From: Bacteroides luti
GTDB lineage: Bacteria; Bacteroidota; Bacteroidia; Bacteroidales; Bacteroidaceae
NCBI RefSeq assembly: GCF_900128905.1
Contig: NZ_FQTV01000001.1
Span: 1-64,000, forward strand
Reading direction: 5' to 3'
Length of the DNA: 64,000 nt
Part shown: in pieces, positions 56,761 to 64,000 of the stretch
Layout of the letters: every line of letters starts with the position of its first letter
Position numbering within the stretch: the first letter of the stretch is position 1
Translations under genes and position numbers: made by a program
Notes under the pieces: model-generated
The model's database searches: none
Seen by the model: only the letters and a program-made list of their open reading frames with translations
Told to the model about the DNA's origin: nothing

Positions 56761-56803
56761 AAAGTGACAGCAAATAAATTAAGTTATTTGCTGTCACTTT
56801 TTT
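56761..56803. terminator. Terminator after the porin pseudogene
   Basis: AAAGTGACAGCAAATAA (56761-56777) pairs perfectly with TTATTTGCTGTCACTTT (56784-56800), T run after. Its right arm is at the start of the tandem duplication unit below and recurs as TTTGCTGTCACTTA near 57717. Confidence 0.85.
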
Positions 56804-56948
56804 GTTTATTATTGCTTCTTATAAAGCAGCTTTGAAAACTTTATCAGCTATTTTACTAGGTAAATTTGAATGCCAGAAACTGTTTATAACTAAATTGCTA
56901 TTAAAGTAATTGCTATGAATAAATATATTCTTTTTGTAATCTTTATGT

Positions 56949-57617
56949 TTAGAATCTAAATGTTAAATAGGTTCTCCAACCATTATGTTTAGTTTTGTTA
57001 TTGGTTGCAACTTCTTCTTTGGACGAACCAATTTCTTTGTACTTACAATCGCCAAATCGAGATTCAAATCCCAATCCGATAGCACAGTAGGAAATAGATG
57101 CACCACCAACAAAGAAAGTTGCATAGTTCCCATAAAAAGTATCATCGTTATATAATCCAGAGAACGATGGGGCATATCTAAAATACCCATGTATAGTCAA
57201 TTTACCTACTGTTTTGATTGTTATAGACGGGCCTACATTCATGGAGATTTCGCCTTGATGATATTCATTGTTTTCCGTTTCCCCATTTGTGATATTTTTC
57301 ATTTTGTAATTGGTGTAATTGATGTCAAACCAAGTTGCATCGATGCCGAAACGAAGAACACCTCCTATTGGTCGTTTATTAAGAAAGAAAGTCCTTCCAA
57401 TTGAAAATGAGGCTCCTAAATCGCTGTTTAAATCAAGAGAGCCATCTTGTTTCATTGTCGAATTGACAAAACCGAGGTTTATGTATTTTTTACGCCATTT
57501 ATAATCCTCTATGGTTGTTTCCTCTTTTTCAGATAGCATAGTTTGAGCATTTATTCCAAAACTCAGCAACAATAAAAATGCTACCAGAAACGATTTTAGT
57601 GTAATATGTGTATTCAT
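56949..57617 (-). CDS. Outer-membrane beta-barrel-like protein (unit A)
   Basis: 222 residues from MNTHITLKSFLVAFLLLLSF; the ATG at 57617 starts a clear signal peptide (cut near NAQ) and excludes the longer frame to 57716. The mature part alternates hydrophobic/polar strands (LGASFSIGRTFFLNKRPIGG; ISMNVGPSITIKTVGKLTIH) and ends in TYLTFRF with the terminal Phe typical of outer-membrane barrels. About eight strands are plausible. The signal peptide and first ~9 mature residues are nearly identical to those of the neighbouring gene 57756-58655, but the rest is unrelated. Confidence 0.72.
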   Translation of the reverse strand: MNTHITLKSFLVAFLLLLSFGINAQTMLSEKEETTIEDYKWRKKYINLGFVNSTMKQDGSLDLNSDLGASFSIGRTFFLNKRPIGGVLRFGIDATWFDINYTNYKMKNITNGETENNEYHQGEISMNVGPSITIKTVGKLTIHGYFRYAPSFSGLYNDDTFYGNYATFFVGGASISYCAIGLGFESRFGDCKYKEIGSSKEEVATNNKTKHNGWRTYLTFRF

Positions 57618-57755
57618 TGTCTTCTGATTTAAAATATTAATGTAATCTTGTAAATACAATAAAATTAATGTAATTGTGCCTTTTTTTCTAATTCCACTTA
57701 ATTGATGGTTTTTCATTTGCTGTCACTTATTTTTTTGTTTATTAATTATTGCTCC

Positions 57756-58655
57756 TTATAAGGCAACTTTAAAGACTTTATCAGCTATTTTAATTAGATA
57801 AATTTGATTACCAGGAACTATTATTCTTGTTTCATTATTTGTGGCTATCATGGTCTGCAATAAAGTACCCAAAGGCGTGTAAACAGATATTTTATCTCCA
57901 TAATTTGCATTTGCTACTACTATAGCATCCTGTTCTGTATAAACTTTAAAATTGAAAGCGTTGTCGACTAATCTTAAATTGTTTATACCAGTGGGACTAT
58001 TGGCAACATATTCTACTATATAATTAGTATGAACTTGTGATGCTGGAAATATTCTTTTCTGCATTACTAATCCAATATTATATGCATAATAGTTATCTTC
58101 AATAAGCCTGATAGCGCCACTACTTATATATTTATTAGTAGATCTAACCTGAATGCAATTGGTGTATGCTCCGGCTGTTGCAGTAGTACTGATTACTGAA
58201 TCTGTACCTACTTCATCTTGATTAGAATAAGTTGCATAGGAATTTACTGTCAAATATGAATTAGGAAAATACTTTGAAGGAGTTGGTAATATAACTGCAG
58301 AGTTTATATCTCCATCATTTTTAGTACCATAAGCACCTATCACAATGTTTCCTTCTTCATCTTCACGTAACCACATATTTCGAAAAATGCCAGAAAATTG
58401 ATCATTCCATTCTTCTCCCTGTTCAAGAAAATAGGTAACACCATTTATTTTGTCAGTTTTAACGTACGAATATTTTGTGTTACGGTTCCATCCATATAAT
58501 TTAATATAATTTCCTACACGAAAAGGAAGATAATAATCAGATGCAGTTGGTGATGTTCCCTCTTTTTCAGATAGCATAGTTTGAGCATTTATTCCAAAAC
58601 TTAGCAACAAGAAAAATGTTGCTAGGAAAGATTTCAGTTTAATATGTGTATTCAT
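57756..58655 (-). CDS. Exported protein with T9SS-like C-terminal domain (unit B)
   Basis: 299 residues from MNTHIKLKSFLATFFLLLSF (ATG 58655). Signal peptide is followed by TMLSEKEGTSPTASDYYLPF and a central region with repeated aromatic beta strands (GVTYFLEQGEEWNDQFSGIF). The last ~75 residues (FKVYTEQDAIVVANANYGDK, then ISVYTPLGTLLQT, ending YLIKIADKVFKVAL) resemble the sorting/adhesion domain of type IX-type secreted proteins. Gut Bacteroides often carry such domains without a known secretion machine. Function unknown; surface-exposed is likely. Confidence 0.7.
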   Translation of the reverse strand: MNTHIKLKSFLATFFLLLSFGINAQTMLSEKEGTSPTASDYYLPFRVGNYIKLYGWNRNTKYSYVKTDKINGVTYFLEQGEEWNDQFSGIFRNMWLREDEEGNIVIGAYGTKNDGDINSAVILPTPSKYFPNSYLTVNSYATYSNQDEVGTDSVISTTATAGAYTNCIQVRSTNKYISSGAIRLIEDNYYAYNIGLVMQKRIFPASQVHTNYIVEYVANSPTGINNLRLVDNAFNFKVYTEQDAIVVANANYGDKISVYTPLGTLLQTMIATNNETRIIVPGNQIYLIKIADKVFKVAL

Positions 58656-58745
58656 TTTCTTCTGATTTAAAATATTAATGTAATCTGGTAAATACAATAA
58701 AATTAACGTAATTGTGCCTTCTTTTCTAATTCCACTTAAATTCAT

Positions 58746-59170
58746 GGTTAATTTAGGAAAAGGTACAAACTATTCCAGAGGTTAAATTGACAATAAAGCT
58801 AACAAAGAACTTTAATTGATAATAATTTAGTTTTATAATAATTCAGTTTTAAAGTAAGACTATTCATGTCCAAAGAGACCCAGAATTACTATAGTGGGAG
58901 GGAAAGGGGCACGGATGAAAAGGTTTCTCTAGCAATTCATATCAAAAACAAAGAATATATAATATTAGTTTTAAAAAGACTTTATATTTAGAAAGCTTTA
59001 ATACAAAAACCTGAATTCTCTAAAGAATAAATAAAGATTTTAATTTTTTGATAACTCTGCATAAAATAGGGCAGGATTGAGTAATTACTACCCATCCTGC
59101 CCAAGAAAATAATACTAAAGATATATTAAGTTTCTGCTATCTTTGCCAGGAACTATCTTTATATTTCACA
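58746..59170. other. AT-rich intergenic region without a gene
   Basis: Between the tandem exported genes and the duplicated gene tail. It is AT-rich with scattered T/A tracts, no credible ORF and no hairpin stronger than a short CCCATCCTGCCC/GGGCAGGAT arm near 59070-59102, which is too far from a gene end to call. Confidence 0.5.
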
Positions 59171-59392
59171 GCTTATCCCCGCTAAAAGAGGAACATACTA
59201 GTATTTAATACGGTAAAGCTTCACCTTCCATATAAGTAGAACTTTCTACCGGGAGAATAAACACTCTTACCGGGAAGCGGTGCTTATCCATGCTGTAAGA
59301 GGGACATACTAGTGCTTAATACGGCAGAGCTTCACCATCCATATAGGTAGAACTTTCTACCGGGAGAATAAACCCTCTTACCGGGAAGCGGT
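59171..59392. repeat. 111-bp tandem duplication of a gene 3' end
   Basis: GCTTATCC(C/A)(C/T)GCT at 59171 and 59282 begins two 111-bp units that stay about 85-90% alike through ACTTTCTACCGGGAGAATAA and ACCGGGAAGCGGT. The right unit contains the last ~25 codons and stop of the gene 59316-59648; the left unit is an untranslated copy of that tail, including its stop (TTAATACGG). Confidence 0.88.
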
Positions 59393-59648
59393 TCTTTTTC
59401 TCTATATTACAATCCCTGATTGCCTGAAGCATCTTATTGGCACTCTCTTCGGATGTAAAGGCGAAGAAGAACATTGCATTAAATTTCCCATTGGAACTAC
59501 CATACCAATTATCGAGCATGTTTGGTCTATGGCCCTCTTTAAAGCCGGTGGTTTCTGTTCTGCTAAAAACTTTCACGCCTGCATGAGTCAGCATCTCGGC
59601 TACACTCTCGGCACATTCTACCAGACTGGTTACAACTAATAGTTTCAT
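59316..59648 (-). CDS. Small PII/DUF3240-like protein of an RND efflux operon
   Basis: 110 residues. The ferredoxin-like alternation MKLLVVTSLVECAESVAEML ... FNAMFFFAFTSEESANKMLQ ... RFPVRGFILPVESS is that of PII-like small proteins (DUF3240 type) that sit downstream of CusA/CzcA-like pumps in other bacteria. A regulatory or metal-sensing role on the pump is an inference. It starts 7 bp after the permease stop, so it is in the operon. Its 3' end is duplicated downstream. Confidence 0.68.
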   Translation of the reverse strand: MKLLVVTSLVECAESVAEMLTHAGVKVFSRTETTGFKEGHRPNMLDNWYGSSNGKFNAMFFFAFTSEESANKMLQAIRDCNIEKKNRFPVRGFILPVESSTYMDGEALPY

Positions 59649-59655
59649 AATATCT

Positions 59656-62600
59656 TTATTTATATTTGTTACGCATTAATTTGAAATATAGCAATGGAAC
59701 TACCACCAGGGTAAGTAACGTAGCTGTAACGGTTCCTCCCATAAGGGAGATTGCCAATCCCTGGAACAACGGGTCGAAAAGGATTACAATTGCTCCTAAT
59801 ACCACCGTTCCTGCTGTGAGTAGGATAGGGATGCTTCTCACTGCTCCCGATTCCAGTATAGCCTGCTTCAAAGGTATTCCTTCTTTCAGGCGGATGTCAA
59901 TGAAGTCTATCAAGAGGATGGAGTTACGTACCATCACACCTGCCAGAGCTATGAATCCAATCATGGAAGTGGCACTAAAGAAGGCTCCCATCATCCAGTG
60001 ACCAAGTATAATGCCTATTAGCGATAACGGTATTACTGATAGCATAATGATTGGTACTGTAAAGTTCTGGAACAATCCGATAATCAGCATATAGATAATG
60101 ATGATTGCTATCAGGAATGCAATTCCCAAATCACGGAATACCTCGTAGGTTATTTGCCATTCACCATCCCATTTCAAGGTAAATTCGTCTTCAAACTTAG
60201 GCTGACTGGTGTAGTTCTCCTGCAATTCGTATCCCTTAGGAAGTTTGATTTCCTTTAGATGGTCGGACATATCATTCATGGCATACACCGGACTTTCCAG
60301 TTTACCGGCCATATCACCAACTACATATACCACTCTCTTCTGATTCTTCCGGTAAATACTCTTATCCTTTACTTTCTCAGTAATCTGAACCAGGTCTCCC
60401 ACAGGAACACTCTCACCGCGTTGGTTCACTACAGTCAGGTTCTTCAGGTTATTGATATCGTTCTTATCTGCATCTGCCAACTGAAGTTTCACCGGTACCG
60501 ATACAGAAGAGGACTCCTGATGAACCACGCCTGCCATTTCACCTCCAATAGCCGATTGTATTGCTCCAACTACTTGTGCCGGAGCTACTCCGCGTAACAT
60601 TGCTTTCTCTTTATCCACATCAAAAACAAGTTCCTTCTGATCGGCTTCTACCATCCAGTCTACATCTACAACTCCCGAAGTCTTGTTCAGCCGGTCTTTT
60701 ACCTGATTGGCTACATTAATCTGATCCTGATAATTGGGACCATAGATTTCTGCCACCAAAGTGGAGAGTACCGGCGGACCGGGAGGGACCTCAACCACTT
60801 TGGCATTGGCATTATACTTCTTTGCAATTTGCTGAATACCCGGACGAACAGCCTTTGCTATATCATGACTTTGTAACTTACGGTCTCCTTTATCTTTAAG
60901 ATTCACCTGAATATCTGCCACGTTTTCACCTCTACGCAAATCGTAATGACGAGCCAAACCGTTAAAGTTTATAGGACCGGAAGTACCCACATACGTCTGA
61001 TAGTTCACTACATCCTTGTTGGTTGCTACATAGGCAGCAATTTCCTTAGCCACGGCGTCTGTGCGTTCCAGTGTAGTTCCTTCGGGCATATCAATTACCA
61101 CCTGAAACTCGTTCTTGTTATCGAATGGAAGCATCTTTACCGGTACCGATTTGGTATAGAACAAAGAAACAGATACCAATAGCAGAGCTACTGTGGAGAG
61201 CATAAACGTCCATCTCATCTTGCGTGATTCCAGCATAGGAGAGACGATCTTCTTATACATTCTGTACACCTTGCTATCTTCCAGATTTGTTTCACCCTCT
61301 TCAGCAAGCTCACTGTTATCTTTATCCTCTTTAGAGCGAAGGAAGATGTATCCCAGATAAGGAGTCAGTGTCAAAGCTACCAGTAATGAGAAGATCATAG
61401 CGATGGATGCTCCAATAGGCATCGGACTCATATAAGGTCCCATCATTCCTGATACGAAAGCCATTGGCAATACCGCTGCTATTACTGTAAAGGTAGCCAG
61501 AATAGTAGGATTACCTACCTCATTGATAGCGTAGATAGCTGCCTGAATGAATGGTAAATTCTTCATCCGGAAATGACGGTGCATATTCTCTGCTATGATA
61601 ATGGAGTCGTCTACCACAATACCTGTAACGAATACCAGTGCAAACAGCGTGATTCGGTTAAGCGTATAGTCAAGGAAGTAGTAGGAGAAGAGCGTAAGGG
61701 CAAACGTAACAGGTACCGATAGGAATATAACCAGTCCGCCTCTCCATCCCATAGCCAGCATTACAAACAGAGTTACCGCGATGATAGCCACAAATAGGTG
61801 AAGCAAAAGTTCCGAAACCTTATCGGAAGCAGTCTGACCGTAATCCCTCGTTGTAGTAACGTTTACGTCCGAAGGAATTAGCTCCTTCTTCAAATGATCT
61901 ACTTTATTCAGAATTTCTCCGGCAAGCTTCTTGGCATCCACACCACTTTTCTTTGCTATGGCAATAGTCACAGCCGGATAGTTACCCTTTTCTCCGTAAG
62001 ATACATACTGACTAGGAGTGCCCGGACCTTCTTCCACCTGAGCTACCTGACGCAGATACACAGGCATACCTTCGTTTACACCAACCACCAGATTAGCCAC
62101 ATCATCAGCCGTTTTCAGGAAACTGCCTGTTTGTACAGAGAATGCAGAGTCACCACTCAGGATATTACCAGAAGACAACTGCATATTGCTTCCCTGAATA
62201 TATTTAGATATACCTGCCATATCCAGATGATTTCCCGTCATCTTATCTTTATCCAGTACCACCTTTATTTCCTTGCTACGTCCGCCCAGAATATTCACTG
62301 CAGCTACGTCGGGTACCTTCTTCAGTTCGGTAGTCATTACCTCGGCCAACTGGCGAAGAGAGTAATCACCATATTTATTGCTCCACAAAGTAAGCGCTAA
62401 CACAGGCACATCATCAATGGCACGAGTCTTAATCAGCGGCATGGAAACACCCTGCGGCATTTCATCCATGTGCTTCATAATTTCAGTGTAGAGCTTTACC
62501 AGGGAACGTTCCATATCCTGTCCCACGAAGAACTGTACTGAAACCATTGTCATTCCGTTCATGGAAGTAGAGTATACATACTCCACACCCTTTACGTTAG

Positions 62601-62829
62601 ATACCACTTTCTCCAGAGGGATAGACACCCTGCTTTCCACTTCCGTAGGGTTAGCTCCCGGATAAGCCACCATTATATCAGCCATTGGTGCTTCAATCTG
62701 CGGATCCTCTTCCCTTGGAATAAGGGTTATACTGAATGCTCCCAGAAGCAAGAAAGCAATCATCAATAGTACGGATAGCTTAGAGCGAATAAATACATTC
62801 GCCAATCTTCCTGCAAAACCTTCTTTCAT
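59656..62829 (-). CDS. RND efflux transporter permease subunit
   Basis: Inner-membrane proton-driven pump of the AcrB/HAE or HME superfamily, 1057 residues. Two halves each have a TM helix followed by a large periplasmic loop (TM1 at about 17-36) and then TM clusters (about 340-540 and 870-1050). The proton-relay region VFVTGIVVDDSIIIAENMHR has the paired aspartates in TM4, with a matching second-half segment MVRNSILLIDFIDIRLKEGI. The first loop contains YVYSTSMNGMTMVSVQFFVG. Substrate class (drug versus metal) is uncertain; the small PII-like partner argues mildly for a metal- or envelope-stress-linked pump. Confidence 0.93.
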   Translation of the reverse strand: MKEGFAGRLANVFIRSKLSVLLMIAFLLLGAFSITLIPREEDPQIEAPMADIMVAYPGANPTEVESRVSIPLEKVVSNVKGVEYVYSTSMNGMTMVSVQFFVGQDMERSLVKLYTEIMKHMDEMPQGVSMPLIKTRAIDDVPVLALTLWSNKYGDYSLRQLAEVMTTELKKVPDVAAVNILGGRSKEIKVVLDKDKMTGNHLDMAGISKYIQGSNMQLSSGNILSGDSAFSVQTGSFLKTADDVANLVVGVNEGMPVYLRQVAQVEEGPGTPSQYVSYGEKGNYPAVTIAIAKKSGVDAKKLAGEILNKVDHLKKELIPSDVNVTTTRDYGQTASDKVSELLLHLFVAIIAVTLFVMLAMGWRGGLVIFLSVPVTFALTLFSYYFLDYTLNRITLFALVFVTGIVVDDSIIIAENMHRHFRMKNLPFIQAAIYAINEVGNPTILATFTVIAAVLPMAFVSGMMGPYMSPMPIGASIAMIFSLLVALTLTPYLGYIFLRSKEDKDNSELAEEGETNLEDSKVYRMYKKIVSPMLESRKMRWTFMLSTVALLLVSVSLFYTKSVPVKMLPFDNKNEFQVVIDMPEGTTLERTDAVAKEIAAYVATNKDVVNYQTYVGTSGPINFNGLARHYDLRRGENVADIQVNLKDKGDRKLQSHDIAKAVRPGIQQIAKKYNANAKVVEVPPGPPVLSTLVAEIYGPNYQDQINVANQVKDRLNKTSGVVDVDWMVEADQKELVFDVDKEKAMLRGVAPAQVVGAIQSAIGGEMAGVVHQESSSVSVPVKLQLADADKNDINNLKNLTVVNQRGESVPVGDLVQITEKVKDKSIYRKNQKRVVYVVGDMAGKLESPVYAMNDMSDHLKEIKLPKGYELQENYTSQPKFEDEFTLKWDGEWQITYEVFRDLGIAFLIAIIIIYMLIIGLFQNFTVPIIMLSVIPLSLIGIILGHWMMGAFFSATSMIGFIALAGVMVRNSILLIDFIDIRLKEGIPLKQAILESGAVRSIPILLTAGTVVLGAIVILFDPLFQGLAISLMGGTVTATLLTLVVVPLLYFKLMRNKYK

Positions 62830-62856
62830 ATCTTTAGTTCTTTATCGGTCGTTATT

Positions 62857-63954
62857 TCATTTTGATTCAATCACCTTACTGCCGTTGTATACACGTCCAT
62901 CTGTGCTTACCACAAAACGTTCGTCAGGAGCCAGGCCCGACAGTACTTCTACACGGTCGCCCATTTGCTTGCCCAATCTTACCCAGCGAAGCAAAGCCTT
63001 GTTTTCCTTGCTTACCACATACACTCCGGTAAGCTGCTCATTATTAACAACGGCTTTCACCGGAATTGTCATTCTTGCAGGTTGAGCGCTCTTTACCTGT
63101 TCGCCAGGAATTAAAACATTTACATACATACCTGCCTTGATTCCTAACGACTTACTATCACTTATTGCAACCTTTACTCCATATTGTCCACCGGTGAACT
63201 GAGAGGAGGGACTAATCTCCGAAATGGTTCCCGGGAACGTAATACCCAATGATTTTACTGTAAGATTAACCGTTGCTCCCTGCTTAATTCTGGCTATGTC
63301 TGATTCCGGTACAGAGACTACAGCCTGGAAGTTTCCGCTTTGTTCCAGAGCCAGCAGCGGCATACCCGGATTGGCCATACTGCCTTCATCCATAAATTTC
63401 TTAGTGATTACTCCCGAGAAAGGAGCGGTGATGCGCGTATAAGCCAGCATAGCATTTACCTGATTCCTCATCTGTAGGGCAGTCTCCAGTTTAGAGCTGA
63501 TAGACTGGTGCTGCAGAGTAACATTCTCCAGTTCCTTTGCCGAAGCACTCTGGTTCTGATAAAGCTGTTTGAAACGTTCCAAATCCTTTGCCGAAACCGC
63601 TGCTGCTGCTTTTGCTTCCGAGATAGCTGCATCTGCCTGAGCCCTTTGAGCCATGATGTCTGCGTTTGAGATGCTTACTAACAACTGTCCTTTAGCAACC
63701 TTGTCGCCCGCTTTTACATAAATGCGACTGATGCTTCCCATTACCCGGGTGCTGATTACAGCTGTTTGTCCGGCTTCAATCTGTCCGCTTGCCAATACAC
63801 CCGATTCCTCGGTAGACGATGGTAAAGCAGTTACTACAGCCACAGCCTCTTCCTTCACTTTAGCTTCCTTATCCGAAGAAGAACAAGCCTGAAACATACC
63901 TCCGGCCATTACCAGAGAGAAAAACATTACGGATACATATCTTACTGATTTCAT
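62857..63954 (-). CDS. RND efflux periplasmic adaptor (membrane fusion protein)
   Basis: 365 residues with a lipoprotein signal (lipobox MFQAC, Cys at about residue 24). It has a lipoyl-like barrel-sandwich pair (ISTRVMGSISRIYVKAGDKV and YTRITAPFSGVITKKFMDEG) flanking a coiled-coil hairpin (about 110-165, AQADAAISEAKAAAAVSAKD), then a beta-barrel and membrane-proximal domain. It links the pump to an outer-membrane channel. The permease follows 27 bp later. Its upstream neighbour, possibly a TolC-type channel, is beyond the window edge. Confidence 0.92.
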   Translation of the reverse strand: MKSVRYVSVMFFSLVMAGGMFQACSSSDKEAKVKEEAVAVVTALPSSTEESGVLASGQIEAGQTAVISTRVMGSISRIYVKAGDKVAKGQLLVSISNADIMAQRAQADAAISEAKAAAAVSAKDLERFKQLYQNQSASAKELENVTLQHQSISSKLETALQMRNQVNAMLAYTRITAPFSGVITKKFMDEGSMANPGMPLLALEQSGNFQAVVSVPESDIARIKQGATVNLTVKSLGITFPGTISEISPSSQFTGGQYGVKVAISDSKSLGIKAGMYVNVLIPGEQVKSAQPARMTIPVKAVVNNEQLTGVYVVSKENKALLRWVRLGKQMGDRVEVLSGLAPDERFVVSTDGRVYNGSKVIESK

Positions 63955-64000
63955 AGAATTTATCTTTTATATATTGATTATTTATTGTTTGATTCGTTGG
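63955..64000. other. Window end, upstream of the RND operon
   Basis: Only 46 bp upstream of the adaptor start. They are AT-rich; no ORF end, promoter or operator can be called. Confidence 0.4.

Larger units (their letters stand above)
56785..58742. repeat. Two tandem units with shared ends and unrelated middles
   Basis: Unit A (about 56785-57713) and unit B (about 57714-58742) share about 120 bp at the left end and about 190 bp at the right end. The left end carries the gene B 3' end (FKVAL and stop, frameshifted in A). The right end carries the promoter region and signal peptide, to TMLSEKE. Between these the sequences and proteins are unrelated. This looks like tandem duplication followed by replacement of the middle of unit A. 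Confidence 0.8.

Noticed and set aside
61894..62400. 168-residue plus-strand ORF within the RND permease
   Set aside because: Shadow of the permease coding sequence; no start signals or family features.

Overview
The window looks like a chromosomal segment of a Bacteroides-type organism (order Bacteroidales). It is AT-rich. Many genes are preceded by the Bacteroidetes sigma-ABfr -7 element TAnnTTTG(C) rather than an E. coli -10 box. The gene families fit: a GT3-type glycogen synthase, a FecR/ECF pair, DUF4369-TlpA lipoproteins, a TSCPD protein, pyruvate phosphate dikinase and LepA. No species call is made.

Layout. 1-5150: 5S rRNA, then a glycogen synthase/alpha-glucan phosphorylase pair. 5180-8870: TlpA-type lipoprotein, nucleotidyltransferase, galE and a probable independent structured ncRNA. 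9050-13340: an ECF sigma/FecR anti-sigma pair flanked by two homologous exported proteins, one with an STN domain but no TonB-dependent barrel. 13340-34230: mostly housekeeping genes (ispE, dnaB, pheT, yebC-like, mntH-like, lepA, nhaA, rmuC, HAD phosphatase, rluA-like, rlmD, ppdK). 34290-36220: two copies of a module made of an ATGTTATAAAACAT operator pair, a promoter, a leader terminator and a small exported protein, separated by the decayed C-terminal end of a GH2 glycosidase. 36240-39840: a TenI/ThiE-like gene, an NTF2-like lipoprotein and an S41 peptidase, with a broken copy of the thiE-like 5' end beyond them. 40440-48210: a thiamine locus (TPP riboswitch, thiS-thiE-thiG-thiC-thiH-thiF on the minus strand, thiD on the plus strand) interrupted by two kinds of repeat. 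48350-53960: a duplicated divergent module of a small His/Arg-rich exported protein and a secreted alpha/beta hydrolase, each with the same 21-bp-spaced operator. 54050-59400: decay and shuffling (IS3 remnant, deleted porin gene, two tandem genes with shared ends and unrelated bodies, a duplicated gene tail). 59316-63954: RND efflux operon with a small PII-like protein.

The most unusual signals are in the DNA between genes. Four intergenic loci carry short arrays of TGTACA spaced at exactly 22 bp. Two small-protein genes sit behind matching operator/promoter/terminator leaders that could release a short RNA. Two genes have a 21-bp direct-repeat operator at exactly 29 bp from the -7 box. Several gene 3' ends have been tandemly duplicated downstream (near 47.3, 51.5 and 59.2 kb). 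Functional links are strongest in the thiamine locus: the riboswitch should control thiS through thiF, thiD makes HMP-PP, and a TenI-like protein and an MTH1187-type thiamine-binding protein lie nearby as likely accessory parts.
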